In this document: positions 36,409 to 48,945 of the stretch, piece by piece
How the letters are laid out: the number at the start of each line of letters is the position of its first letter
Position numbering within the stretch: the first letter of the stretch is position 1
Source of the DNA: Hybos culiciformis
Lineage: Eukaryota; Arthropoda; Insecta; Diptera; Hybotidae
Reading direction: 5' to 3'
DNA length: 64,000 nucleotides
Assembly: GCA_964007475.1 (NCBI GenBank)
Contig: OZ023273.1
Coordinates: 60,717,834 to 60,781,833, forward strand
Notes under the pieces: model-generated
The model's input: the letters and a program-made list of their open reading frames with translations, nothing else
Database searches by the model: none
Told to the model about the DNA's origin: nothing
Translations under genes and position numbers: made by a program

Positions 36409-36824
36409 TGCGTTGTTTATAGCAACCACAGTAAAGTAATTTTTGGAGGAATGTTCCGGAAACCTATTCAAAGCTAATTTTATCTGAAAGTAAAAAATCA
36501 AATGGAAAAAATATAAAAAAAAAAACAAAAAAAAATTTTTAACAGGAAAGGTATCGAAAAAAAATATTATGATAGGTAGGAAACGTAATGAAAAAGAAAC
36601 AAAAAAATAATTTTGTGAAGTAATGAAATTTTTCAGATATCAAAAAAAAAAAATAAATTCAATTTTCTTAATTATTTGAAAATATTTTTAAAAAATTCTT
36701 TTTACGAAAAATAGATAAAATTAATATCTTCATTTTCAATAAATTTGCTTAAATATAAATAGAATAATAACATGTTTTTACGGTACCATTTTTTCAGATA
36801 GGTAAATTAGCTATAAACAAGGCA
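36409..36824 (-). mobile_element. TTA-flanked MITE, family A, copy 2 (inverted)
   Basis: The 416-bp element is the reverse complement of the 13196-13717 element over most of its length. Shared are the end TGCCTTGTTTATAGCTAATT, the AATGGTACCGTAAAAAC block, the TTTCATTACTTCACAAAATT segment and TTTCATTACGTTTCCT. It is about 100 bp shorter, lacking some of the A/T-rich middle. Its left end has one change (TGCGTTG). It is flanked by TTA at 36406-36408 and 36825-36827. Confidence 0.82.
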
Positions 36825-36827
36825 TTA

Positions 36828-39800
36828 TACATATAAAACATAATAATTTATATGTAGAAACCCTTCAAAAATAATATCCACTAGCATAATAATAGTAAAA
36901 ATAATATAATAATAACGGTATTAATAAATCAAAAGAAAATTATTCATAATTATTATTATTATTATTTTTATATAAAAGAATATTAGATTGGCTCCTACAT
37001 TGATCCTCGTAATAGGCATTTATATAAAGGTATCTTCATCGCGGCGCGTTAAATATTATTTTTTTAAATTTCGTTTTATTCTTATTATTACTAGCAAAAG
37101 CATTAATTATTAAAAAAAAAAATTGAAATAAAAACTTAATTCAAAATCCATAAATATCTCTCAACTTGCTCCACTTGAGTTGAATAAAATTTTCATAATT
37201 AGAAAATAAAAAAACAAAAAATTTTTTTTTATTTATTTCGAAAGAAATTAAAAAAGTCTGCATAATATTGTATGCAAATAAAAAAAAAAAAATATTTTTT
37301 TTTTCTTTCCAACAACATATTTAATCAAAAATTATACTATAATAAATTAAAAAAATATAAAATGTTTTATTATTTATTAGGATATTGAAATAATTCGAAG
37401 AGTTTTGGTTAAAAAACTCTTAAGCCTTGGAAATTGCATAATGCAAAAATTAAAAAAAATATATATATATAGGAAACAGCACAACATAGTAGCTCTCAAA
37501 CCATTGAAAAAAAAACATAAAAATTTATATATTTTGTACATTTTTTTTTTTTCGTCAAATTTCTGGTTCGTAACGCATTTCTCGAAAAAATCTTCACTCT
37601 GTGATGCATGTATACCAGAATGCATTTTTAGTTGCACCACGAAATAGATGTAGACAAAAAATGTGCATGGAAAATACTCATCACATGTTTTTCAAAAAAA
37701 AGAAAAAAAAACGAATAAAGCAATAATATAAATATGCCTAAATCCTTATTTATCCTGACAAAAAAAAAAACTTTTGCTTAGGCATAAAATATCAAAAAAA
37801 AAATATATATATTTGGTTTTTTTTTTTTAAATATATATACGCTATACATATATGTACATATATTTATTTCCAATGTTTTGGCATCCTTTTTCCTTCTTTT
37901 AGAAAATGATTATAACAAAAAATCTATATATTTAGGTAGGTATTTTATACAATAGAATTTTGTTTTTGGTAATTCCCAAAAAAAAAAATTAAAAAAAATC
38001 TAAACAAAATACTGTGACAGTAAAAAGGAAAATTCAAATTTTTACGAACTTTACGAATTGATTGAAAATACATTGACAAAAAAAAGGTAGAAGGTTGTTA
38101 GCCGACTATTAGTAACATTCAGTACGTTAAAATGAAATTTAAATTTTCCTAAATTTTTTAAGTTCTTACTCATAATCATAATTTGAAGTAAACAGAATTT
38201 GTCCAATAATTTGTTGTTAAATGATGAAAATAAGATTATCTAAAATTTAAACTTAAATTCATATCATAAAAACGGATTCGAAAATATTTCCAATACTATA
38301 AATTTAAAATTTGCTTTTTTGGGAAATTTTACTTCGTCCTCCATAATTTGTTCTATTAGTAATTAGATAACTCGGTAATATAAAAGTGATCGATTCTGTT
38401 CAGACTGGCTAAAAAAAGTAATATCCAACATTCATGCCAATGACATTTCCAGACTAGCTAGCAGAATGAGTTAAATTTAAATAATTCACAATATATAAAT
38501 AAATATTGACATTATCTTTCTTTTATGCGCTCAAAGTTTATTGATTTAATGCAACTATAAAATATTTTCATTAAATTGAAATTCACCTTGCCCCGACATC
38601 AATTACAGCATATCTTTATTTTACAAAACAATAGGTAATTTATTAATATAGTTAGCCGTTTGCGTACACACAAAAATATATTCGAACATGTTGATTATTA
38701 TAAAATCTGTTTAATGAATGAAAAAAAAAAAAAAGTTTCCAAAAAATAAAAGGATATTTTTTCAATGTATTTGTATAAACAAGTCGTTGTTTTTTTCCAA
38801 TAATAGACTTTTTTCAGAAATAAAAATATTTGATGTCAAGTGATCAGTTAAAAAGATTTTTCTTCTTTTTTTTTCAAAAATTATAAACAATGAACTAAAA
38901 GAAAACTAATTTTTATTATAACTTTTATATTATATATTTAACGTAGCGATATGCAAATTAAAGGAATTACGAATACTTTAATTTTAAAATGAATTATAAA
39001 ATTTGAAAAGGACAAATTCAAATTTGTGCAGATCCTTGTTACACCGACACATAAGTCTGGGCACAAAGTTAAAAGAAAAATCTTTAAAAAAGGTAGTCCA
39101 CATAAAGGTTATCAAAAAAAAATAATTGTCGATTGTTCACAGAAAGTTCACCAAACAGAAATATACCTACTTATACGATGCTGGTATTAAAAAAAATCTT
39201 TTCATTAAAATTCTTTTCACACTTTGGTATTTTCTCTTGCCAAGGAACTGACAAAAAAAAAAATATTGTGATGACTATGCTGGACATATAAAGTTTGTAT
39301 GGGAAGTAAGTCAGTGCGTGCATTTTGTATGCATATTATAATAATGCTTAGGAATGAGTTTTATTTTTTCTTTTTTTGGTATACATAACAATTATAACAT
39401 TTCAATATATAATATATATGAATGTAGGTATAATGGTTTGAATTTGGTTGCACGGTGCACAAAAGCTTAAATGTTTCGCATACCAAAAATAATAATATAA
39501 AAATAAAATTTCCTATATATTTGAGGTAAAAGTATTAAAAAAATTAATTATATTTTTTATTTAGGATTTAGAAAATTTTCGTACGTTTCTAATAAAAAGT
39601 TATGTAAAAAAAAATTGCGCAACTGATAGACATAGTGACAAGAAAATATATACATAATAATTAATGTGTAATTAATGCATAAACTTTTAACATAAATTAT
39701 TGAATAAATTAACAATTTGGCTAGACTTTTTTTATCAATTTTAAGTGGTGACGTAGGGAATGATTTAGTTTGTATTCTCTGATGACTTTTTAAAAAAATC

Positions 39801-41473
39801 AAATACTTTTTTTCTAAAAATTTTTAAGAATAAAGTTTCGAAACTACAGAATAAACCTTTAATGAACCTTTAACCGCAATTTCACTTGTTGTACTCTTCT
39901 CATTGGAAATAAACTTGCAATTTAATGGGTATCTCAACATTGCAATTCTTCAAATAAAATATGATCCAGTGTTCTTATTTTCTTTAGATATTTGCACCGC
40001 ATGTAAAAGTCTTTCTTTAGTTAGATCTACGCAGACAAAATATGAAGTTTGTATTATCCAATACGTAAAATTCCATAGATTGTTTGAGTAAAAAAAAAAC
40101 AACAAAAAGGAATTAAATGATTGAGGCAAACGTGAAGCTATGTGTATGATGAAAATATTGCGAAATGGGAATATGCAATTTTTTTTATGTTCGTACTTTT
40201 ATTTTTTATTTTTTATTTTTTCCAAAGTACTTTACTTAGAAGACCATCACACTATAACTTTTTCTTTTTTTTGAACAAACTGCATTTTTCAGCGTATATT
40301 ACGTATTTTGAGTCAATATGCAGTTTTTTTTAACAAAAAATTTTCTTTTTTATAAATGTTGTACAGTACATACATACATATATATTCATAGATAAAAATA
40401 ATAAAAAAAAAAAAATATCGCATATTTTGAATATCCTGGGCAAAAAAATAAAAAACAAAAAAAAAAAAGGAAATACGATGCATTTGCATTAACAAAAAAT
40501 GAAAAAAAAAAAAAAAACAGAATAACATAAAATTATATGGAATTCGTTTTTATTTCTGCCCCAAACTCTTGTTTCAAACATATAGTCGTGTGTATAGAGT
40601 ACCTACATAATCGGAATATTGGCAAAAAAGATTCCGACATACTAATTTATTTTGTACACGGCTCTTTGATATCATAAAAACTTTTATATGCATTTTTCAA
40701 ATAAATATATACATATATACATACAAATCAATTGCAATGATCTCAGTCTTAAATATATTTATATACATAATTCACATGTAAAATATATGTGTACATAAAT
40801 GTATGAAAAAAAAAAAAAACAAAAAATAAAACAAACGTTAAAATAAAACTAAAATAACATTAGCCATACTTCATGCTGCAGTTTTGAGACTAAAAGATAT
40901 TTTGAAAACTCTCCATTACCCTGAACAATTTTTTAAGTGCGAATTAAAAAAAAAATGTATATATATGATGGATGGGAATGGTTATAAAACTAATAAAAAA
41001 ATGTTTTAGATTTTTTTAAAAACATAATAAATTGTCTTTTGCTATGAAAAATATGAAATAAACCAAAAAAAAAAAAAAAAAAAATTTGGTTTAGATAATC
41101 TTAAAATATTTAATTTTGTTTTTATTCCTAAATTAAATGCTATATATACGAAATCTATTACGATTATTTCGAATAAAAGTTGAACTTTTTTTTAATGATT
41201 TCGAGATTAATTCACTATTTTAAGTTAATTAAGAATATTTTGTCAAATATCTCAATGTCCCACAAAATAAATGGCATGGTGGTACCTACTTTGTATAACT
41301 ACAACATACAATGATACTACTTTTCATTATCCTTTAATACACTGGAAATATCCCATACTCGAAATATTCGAGTAAATCGTCAGCGCACACTCATTTTATT
41401 GATTTATATTTTGTTGTTGCAAACAAAAACTATTCGCACAGAGTTCATTGTAAAATATTTGTATGGTAAACAT
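36828..41473. other. AT-rich stretch, no gene seen
   Basis: No supported gene. It holds an (ATT)n run near 36947-36966 and many 8-13-nt A or T runs. A patch at 37560-37650 is open in both strands and may be chance. Confidence 0.55.
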
Positions 41474-41805
41474 TTACCTAGTTTACATGGAGAGTTGAAA
41501 CCGGGTTCAACTACATATAAACGGTGGTTGAGTTGAATTGAGTTAACCTGACCCAAGAAACTCGTTCGGTTAAGTTAACTGTTTCCATGTAAACGGTTAA
41601 CCCTGTTAAAAGTAAGCAACATCTGTTTCCTTTGTTTTTTTTTTGTTCTCAGTTCAACCACAGGCATTTTCGACTACATCATCACCATGTGAACAGTAGA
41701 CCTCTTTTCAACCACATTTCGACTCAACCACAGTTGGACTATCATGGGCTACTATAGCTATTCGATTGTAAATAATTGAAATAAATAAATAAATAAACTA
41801 GGTAA
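41474..41805. mobile_element. Possible inverted-repeat element with (AAAT)n tail
   Basis: TTACCTAGTTTA at 41474-41485 and TAAACTAGGTAA at 41794-41805 are a perfect 12-bp inverted pair. Inside, a second inverted pair GTTTACATGG/CCATGTAAAC (41481-41490 and near 41587-41596) brackets a segment rich in GTTGA/TCAAC motifs. A solo TAAA-type retroelement tail ends near 41798. No target duplication was found, so the true boundaries and class are uncertain; nested debris is possible. Confidence 0.45.
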
Positions 41806-42394
41806 TTTAGGAGTTACTTAGAAAAAGTTTACAACACGCGCAAAAAAACAAATAGATGATTCGCGAAATCGTTACACATTCACATTAAAACATGCTAATT
41901 ATATAGATACATAGGTATTGAAAAATTTATTCAAAGTATAAATTATATAAATATTATATGAATCAAAAGTCGTTTATTACATTCCTGTAGTAAAAAGACG
42001 TTAATGATCAAAAAGCTCTTAGAAGAAGAAGGAAAAAAATAATGTTTTGGTGAATTGTATCATATTCCAATAAATTCCATTAAAATAAAATTTACACTAA
42101 TAATTTTTGTTCATTAATAATAAATAAAATTAAGCCCCAAATTATACATTAATTAGTATATGTATTTTGTAGTGTTTTGTAAAAATTCAGAAATAATTAT
42201 ATCAAAAAACCAAAACAAATCTTTCTTTAAATGTCCTATAATTAAGTTGTTAATACGTGTTTATCAAAAATAAGTTTAAGTTAGGATTGTTTGTACATTG
42301 ACCCCGTAATGTGAATTAATCAAAGGCTAAAATTATTATTTCATAATTCTTCGAATTTTCTAACCATTATTCATTTTAATGATTTTATGATTTC
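41806..42394. other. AT-rich stretch, no gene seen
   Basis: A/T-rich filler without gene or paired repeat. Confidence 0.6.
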
Positions 42395-43295
42395 TACACA
42401 GAAAAAAATAAATTAGAATAATTGACTAAACATAATTAAATGAATCAGATTTCTTTAATTTAACTAATGTTTTAAACAAATTAATTACTTGAATAGTTGA
42501 AAAAAAATTCAAAACTGACTGATTTTTCTAATGAAAATTCATTGATTTGAGTTTTAAAATACAAATAATTAATTGAAAGAATTATTAAATTCAATAGTTG
42601 TTTTTAACAATTCATTTATTTGAAATATTAAAACAAATTTGTTAAAATGAAAATTAAGGTAAATTTTAAAATTATCTAAACATTATGTGATTCAGCAAAT
42701 TTAATTATTGGATTTGAAATAAATATTTCAATATATCAACTACAAAAATAGTAGAATTGTACAATAACATTCTTTGACGATTGTAGAAAGTTTTCATAGA
42801 AACCGATTTTATATTGTGTATTAATACATTGTTGTATATCACTGACATAGCTCAGTGGAAGAATTCATAACATTGAACAAAACGGTTAAGCAACGCCTCG
42901 TTGTGATAGAACTTAGATGGATGACCGACCAAAAAAGCTAAAAAAAAAAGCAATGTCTCAGCGATAGTACTTAGATGTGTGACCAACCAAAAAAGTTAAA
43001 AAAAAAAAAAAACAAAAAAAAAAAAAAACAAAAAAAAAAACCCAAAAAGTTAAAAAAAAAAATTAAAAAAAACATTTGAGTTGTTTTTTGTATTTGAGGG
43101 GTCAAAAACGGATAATGCAAATTAGATATTTCATTTAAATTAGTAAATGAATCAAATAATTACGATTTGTAGCAAATCATTTAATTAAGAATAGCTGGCG
43201 CAATTAAACAGTTTAAATGGCTAAAATTCAATCACAAACATTAGATGATTTTATTTGAAGTTTAGATAAAAAGGCTACTCTTTTTTTTCTGTGTA
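42395..43295. mobile_element. TA-flanked inverted-repeat element carrying a 5S-like SINE
   Basis: The 901-bp unit is bounded by TACACAGAAAAAAA (42395-42408) and its complement ending CTGTGTA (43282-43295). TA may be the duplicated target, as in Tc1/mariner-type MITEs, or part of the repeat. The interior is A/T-rich, with a 5S-rRNA-like segment and a long A-rich tract in the right half. No transposase was found. Confidence 0.55.
42881..43000 (+). repeat. 5S-rRNA-like (SINE3-type) sequence, two tandem copies
   Basis: GGTTAAGCAACGCCTC followed by GAACTTAGATGGATGACCG corresponds to the internal promoter region of 5S rRNA (in insects '...TTAAGCAGCG...GTACTTAGATGGG.GACCG...', recalled). A partial second copy 58 bp downstream reads GTACTTAGATGTGTGACCA. 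Both lead into AAAAAAG[C/T]TAAAA and then long A runs. The rest of 5S is absent, so this is a SINE head and not a 5S gene. The segment before it (TAGCTCAGTGGAAGA, 42848-42862) resembles a tRNA A box. Confidence 0.55.
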
Positions 43296-45780
43296 CAATA
43301 TCATATGATATTTATGTATATTTGTGCTGTAATATGGATATTATGTAGAGTAGATTATGTTCTAAGTATGACTATAAGAACAATAATTCGATTATGGTCA
43401 AGGGTTGAGTTTCTCCTATCAGAAAGTATGACAATTGAAAATTGTACAATTAGTATCGTTACGATAATTATTAGATTTTTAAATCATTGTTCATTGGAAA
43501 TTTGTAGGCTCGTAATTATAAATTTTTTCGAATGAATTAAAAATTTCTCAAAGCTATCATGTGTATGTTAATTTAATTATAAATTTTACTTCACATATAA
43601 TATAAATAGAATATAAATTATTTTAAGCTTTTTTCATCGTTATATAAAAATTTCTAAATAAGATTTAGAAAATATGGTGGCTTAATTGAGTTTTTCCTTT
43701 TTTCTTTTTTACAAATTTTTAAAGTATTTTGTTATTAATAAAAATAAAGAGACTTTTTTTTTGTCTCCCCAATATATTTTTATTGAATCCTTCTATACGA
43801 TATAATAATTCAGTTAGTATGAATTAATTTTAAGAAATCAATATGGTAAATTTAAAACTAAAATGTACAGAAAATTGTGGAATAAAAGTTTCAAAAACAT
43901 ATTACATATTTATCTATATCTATCAAAGTGTCAAGGAAGAGGTTCAGAGAACATTATTCATGTGAGGAGACAGCAGTAATTCGCAAATGGAAAGTATGTA
44001 TAAAAATTCCGGCAGATTAATATATTTAAAATAAATTTTAAGTTCGTTAATCAACCTTTATGCACAAATAATTCGATTCGAAAGTTCGGATGGCAGTTCA
44101 TCCACTCCGAATTTTTATTCGCCCATCTAAACACAATTTATTTCTGCGAGCTTTGATTTAACTCGAGCTACAAACTGTCAACTACCTAAAGATCTAAATT
44201 ATATTCTTAAACAAAATTTATATTTTTTAAAATTTGTATGGTCGATTGTCGGAACCTAAAGAAATATTTCAAGGGAATCTGAACAAAGCTTTGCTATAAA
44301 AATCTGTTGATGTTGATGGATGTATACAATAACATAGAAGCAGCAAAATAACAATAAAAATTACTCACATGACAATTAAAAACTGAACATACTGTTATCT
44401 AAGTTTTAATGTGTAGTAGGAGACCGAGTGTTGATAGGAAACATAGTATAATATAAAAGTAAAATTAATAATAGACAATTGTCTTTACCTAATGATATCA
44501 AAATTATATCTTTACCTATAATGATATCAAAATGAACAACAATTATGGATGAAAATGCATATAGGCATTGTGTGTGACAATGATTAGAGTAATTTAATAA
44601 TTTATTAAATACAAAATTAATTATAAAATTTTCACTGGACGCATTTTTTTTTTTTTGTTTTTATGAGAAATTCAATTCAAATGCATACAATGAACCCATA
44701 ATTAGTTAAGTTATTCCATTAATTTTTCTATCCAAGAACTTAAAACGTATAAAATTAAAATTACGATCTGAGCTGTAAAGTTAAGTCCTGTAACTCTTAA
44801 TTACATAAATTGATTAAAATGTTATACTTATAACTTGTTAATGAAATAAATTTAAATAAAGAAAAAATAATAAATTGTTCTACACACTATATTCTACACT
44901 ATATATCCTAAAAACTATATTTGTAAATTGATAGTGTTGTATGAAATAAATGCTGAAGTTAAATATGACTTTTTGATTTAAGTATATAACTTTTCGTTAC
45001 AACCTTAATTGGATTAAATTATATTATAAAGTTAAATTTTTCAAATATTAAAGTTTAAATTTTTTTTTTAACATTTCTATAAGCCTATCCCAATAATTAA
45101 TTTTATTTTATTTTTTATTTTTTTATTTTATTTTTTTTTATTTACTTTTAATTATTCTAATTTTATCTCTTTCAAACATATTTTTTTTTGTTTTTTTGTT
45201 TTTTAATGATGCATGCATTTTTATAGAAATGGACATTTAATCAAAAATTCTTATGTCAAAAAAACAAAATCCCCCCAACAATAGATTAAGCCTATTCCCA
45301 AAAAAATGTATGTACATATATATGTAGGTATATATATTAAAAAAAAAACCGAAAAATGAGAAAAAAAGGAAATAAAAAATCTATTTTAAAAACCAAAAAA
45401 TAAAAGAAACTCTAATACAAATGCATTCCAATACAAAAATTGCATAAAAAATGAAAAAAAAAAAATACGCAGGACATCCAAGGACACAACACAATGCATT
45501 TTTCAAAACATAAAATAAAAAAAAGAAAAAAGAAGAAAAACAAAAAAACATAAAAATTCAACGCATAGAAAAATTACATAACTTTGTGTTTGTGTGTTCA
45601 TAGTCCTATCTATTGCACCACAAAAAATGCATCATGCAAAAAAAAAAAAACTTCAAAAAGGACCCGATAACAAAATTAAACGCAAGAATATGCGTTTTTT
45701 TTGTAGGGAATTTTTTTTTTTTACTTTTTATACAATTGCAATATATTGGAAAAATAAAAAAGTTTCTAGTATAATCAATT
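43296..45780. other. AT-rich stretch, no gene seen
   Basis: No gene recognised. A 27-bp imperfect tandem duplication (TCTTTACCTAATGATATCAA...) sits at 44482-44533. Confidence 0.55.
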
Positions 45781-45785
45781 TTATG

Positions 45786-45838
45786 CGTTTACCCTTTCTC
45801 CCCCACGTAGGCGGAGCAAATGCCTACAAACGCAAGCG
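45786..45838 (+). other. Possible terminal micro-exon with strong 3' splice signal
   Basis: TTTACCCTTTCTCCCCCACG followed by TAG is a good polypyrimidine tract and AG acceptor. It is followed by the GC-richer GCGGAGCAAATGCC and a frame GANAYKRKR ending in TAG. On the opposite strand the same block reads GTTTGTAG, then a roughly 30-bp open segment (AFAPPTWGRK), then GGGTAAAC, which resembles an acceptor, micro-exon and donor. The strand is undecided and no partner exon is known. Confidence 0.2.
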
Positions 45839-48832
45839 CTAGCTTTTTCTTTCAATTTTTTCGCTACTAAAAAAGGCGATAAACTTTTTATATTTTTTAT
45901 ATTTTGGTATATTTTCTTTTTTTTTTTTAATTTTTTTTTTTAATGAATAATATAAAAAAAAAAATTGAAAAAATTTTATTCAATATTATATATAGATGTT
46001 TGATTTTAGGATCAATTTGGTTGAACCAAAAAATAAAAAATTGTTTTTTATTTTGTTTTTGCATTTTAACAAAAGTTTTTTCTTAAAGAATATATATAAA
46101 AAAAAAAATTGTGTAGGCTATTTTTACCAATACAAGTTGGAAAAAGTTTTGAAAAATAGGATATTAAACTTTGATGCATCCAATTTTAATGCACTTCAAG
46201 TTACATGCTGCATTTCATATAGAATTTGAATTATTTTAAATAATTTTGTAAGTACATACACAGAATTATTTCTTTTAATTTCAAGTCTTCTCGTTAATTA
46301 TATTGTTACAGCAAAAGTAATGTTATAGTTCTATGGCAACATAAAGCAATTAAATGCATTATTTGCTTCGTACATAGCAATTTTTGTTCACAGCATAAAA
46401 ATGTTAAGTTAGCTAAGAAGATAATTTTTCGGTCGGAAGCTAAAAATGTCTAAAAATTTGGCAAAAATGTACCCACAAAAAGAATTTCAGGAATAAGAGG
46501 CTACCAAATCAAGAGTTGAATAATTTTTATATTAAATTTATACACATATATTTAAAAAAAAATTTAATGGTTTTAATGAATTTTAATTCTATTTAATTTA
46601 ATGAGAATAATTATTTTGGTTAGATAGATGTAGATTAGAAGAACTTAATAAAAAAATGATTAGAACTCGATTGTTTTCAAGCATTCGGATATTGTTATAT
46701 TTGTATATGATGTTATCTACAACTAAATGGTATTGGAAGACAGTATTGAAAGAATCTAAAAAATTACTTAGAATCTATTTGTGACATAGCAAGGTATATT
46801 AAAAGTAAAGTATCTTAAATCGAAATCTTGAAAACAGATTCCATACTTTATTTATGAGGTACTAACACTGTTCTATAATTTATCTTCTGAGCTCAATTTA
46901 TATCAATTCAACTACATATGCTGTTTATTTTAAAATTATGATATTTTAATTTTCAATACTCTCTGGGTTTAAGCTCTTCTCAAGGCACATATTATGTTAT
47001 CTATATCTTAATTACTTCTAAACTATAATCAATAGATGTAAATTTCGAAATTTTCCATAATCGAATACCTGTGTACTTTGTTAAAATTAAAATCTGAAAA
47101 CAAAATTGAATGCAAAAAAAAAAATTTATTTTGTTTATAAAATCTATATTTCATATGCAAAATATAAAAAAAAAAGTAAAACTAGGTATAGTGTAAAAAT
47201 TAAGACCGCTTTTTTGATTTGTTTTCTTTTTTTTTTTTTTTTTTGTCTCATATACCACACATCGCTAAAATACGTAAAAAAAAAAAAAAAAGTAAATTTT
47301 TCCGCGAATTTCATTTTTAATTTTTCTTCTTTTTTTTTTCCAAACTCTCTAATCTCCCTTTTTCAATAATAATAAAAAAAAAGTTATCCCAAAAAAAAAA
47401 CACACAAAATTTTCTCCAGCTCTCTATCTACATATTAATTCTTTTTTATTTTTTATTTCTATCCTGAAGTATCTACAAAATGATTTTAACTCTGTATGTG
47501 AATCAAAATAAAAAAAAAAAAAATAAATAAAAATGAAAATCCTGTGAAAAAAAAAATTCTGCTTTTCCGCTTAATGTTTCCCGCATATCCTAATTCGAAT
47601 CAATTTTTTTTTGTTTTTCTTTTTTTTTTTTGGCGGACTTTATAAGCTTTTTTTGTGTGTAGGTTATTTTTTTTTTTTGCGCGCCTATTTTTCTGTGTTA
47701 AATTTTTCTAAAGTTTCAGGAGAAAAAAAGGATATTTTTTTTTTCTATTTCGTGACTTTTTTTTTTGTATTTTAATGAAATATTTTGCGTATGATTTGTA
47801 TCGTTGTTTTTTTTTTTTCGCGAAAAGAGAATGAAAATTATCAGAATTTTACATGAAAAAAAAAAAAACAAAAAAATGTATGCAAAAGAAAAACAAAAAA
47901 AAAACATACGAAAAGTTTGTGTACATATTTCTGGACTTGTGTTTTTTTATTAAATAAAATTTTTTTATAAATGATGATGTGGACAAGGACGAAAAAAAAA
48001 AAAAAACATTGAGTTTTTTAAATCGGAGAATTTGATATTTTGAAAAAACCCTTTTTTTTTTTTTGTTATTTTCTCTATTTTTATGCCTACTTCTGGTTTT
48101 CAATTTTTTTGTATTCGGTTTTTTTTTTTTTTTTTGTTAATATGTGCATATTGGATTTTGTATGCCTCGTAAAAAAAAAAAAAAAAACACACAAAAACAA
48201 AAACAACAAAAAATAGTCTAAACATACTACAAATATCAAATTCATCCAACAATACACATCATTTGCTTCGCACAAGTTCAATATCTATTTCGATAATAAT
48301 AATAATAAAAAAAAAAGAAAAACACAAAAAAGTAAAAAAAAAAAAAAACAAAAAAGCGAAACGAATAAACGTAAAAAAAAAAAAAAGATTGATTTTTTTT
48401 TTGTATGTTTAATTTTTGTTTTTTTTTTTAGTTTTGGTTGAAAAAAAAAACAAAAAAAATCTCGTTGCATATTTTGGATCACAAAAAATATTGTTTTTTT
48501 CTTTTTTTTCTCGGTTTTTTGCAATATTTTAAGTTTACTTGTAGATAGAGGGTACATAAACCTAACTATGTTATGTTGTTTTTTTTTCGCTTTTTTTTTT
48601 TTTGAAAATTTTCCTAAAATGAAGTTATAGAAAAAAAAATAAAAAAATTTGTTCTGTGTTGTTTTTTTTTTTTTTTTTCTTTTTCAAACACTAAAATATC
48701 AATCGCAAAAAATTTATGCAAGTAGGAATAAAAAAAAATAAGCTTTGCATAAAAAAAAAAAAATAATTTTTAAAACATAGAAAAGAAAAAAAAAAAAAGA
48801 AAAATTTTTATTGAAAAAATGTTTTGTGTCTT
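45839..48832. other. A-run/T-run-rich block, no gene seen
   Basis: This and neighbouring DNA to about 50 kb is dominated by 8-17-nt A or T runs. All open frames here are Phe/Lys/Asn-rich low-complexity shadows. Confidence 0.6.
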
Positions 48833-48932
48833 TTTGGTGCGTTGCAAGGATCAGTTACGATGCAGTCTGGCATCGTTATTTGAAACGCGTGTTACCTCGT
48901 CATCCAAACACATATCCTGAACGCGCGTCTAA
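48833..48932. other. GC-rich coding-like island in A/T-run DNA
   Basis: About 100 bp of near 50% GC within DNA of over 80% A+T. On the + strand, after a possible acceptor GTTGCAAG (ends 48848), one frame reads ISYDAVWHRYLKRVLPRHPN then TYPERASNFFK and stops at TAA 48943-48945. On the - strand, after TTAAAAAAATTAG, a frame reads RVQDMCLDDEVTRVSNNDAR with donor-like GTAACT or GTAACA sites. Either could be a short exon of a gene extending beyond the window, or the block could be a conserved non-coding element. I do not recognise the protein on either strand. Confidence 0.35.
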
Positions 48933-48945
48933 TTTTTTTAAATAA

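Noticed and set aside
42841..43000. Functional 5S rRNA gene
   Set aside because: Only the middle, promoter-like part of 5S is present, in two degraded copies, without the paired ends.
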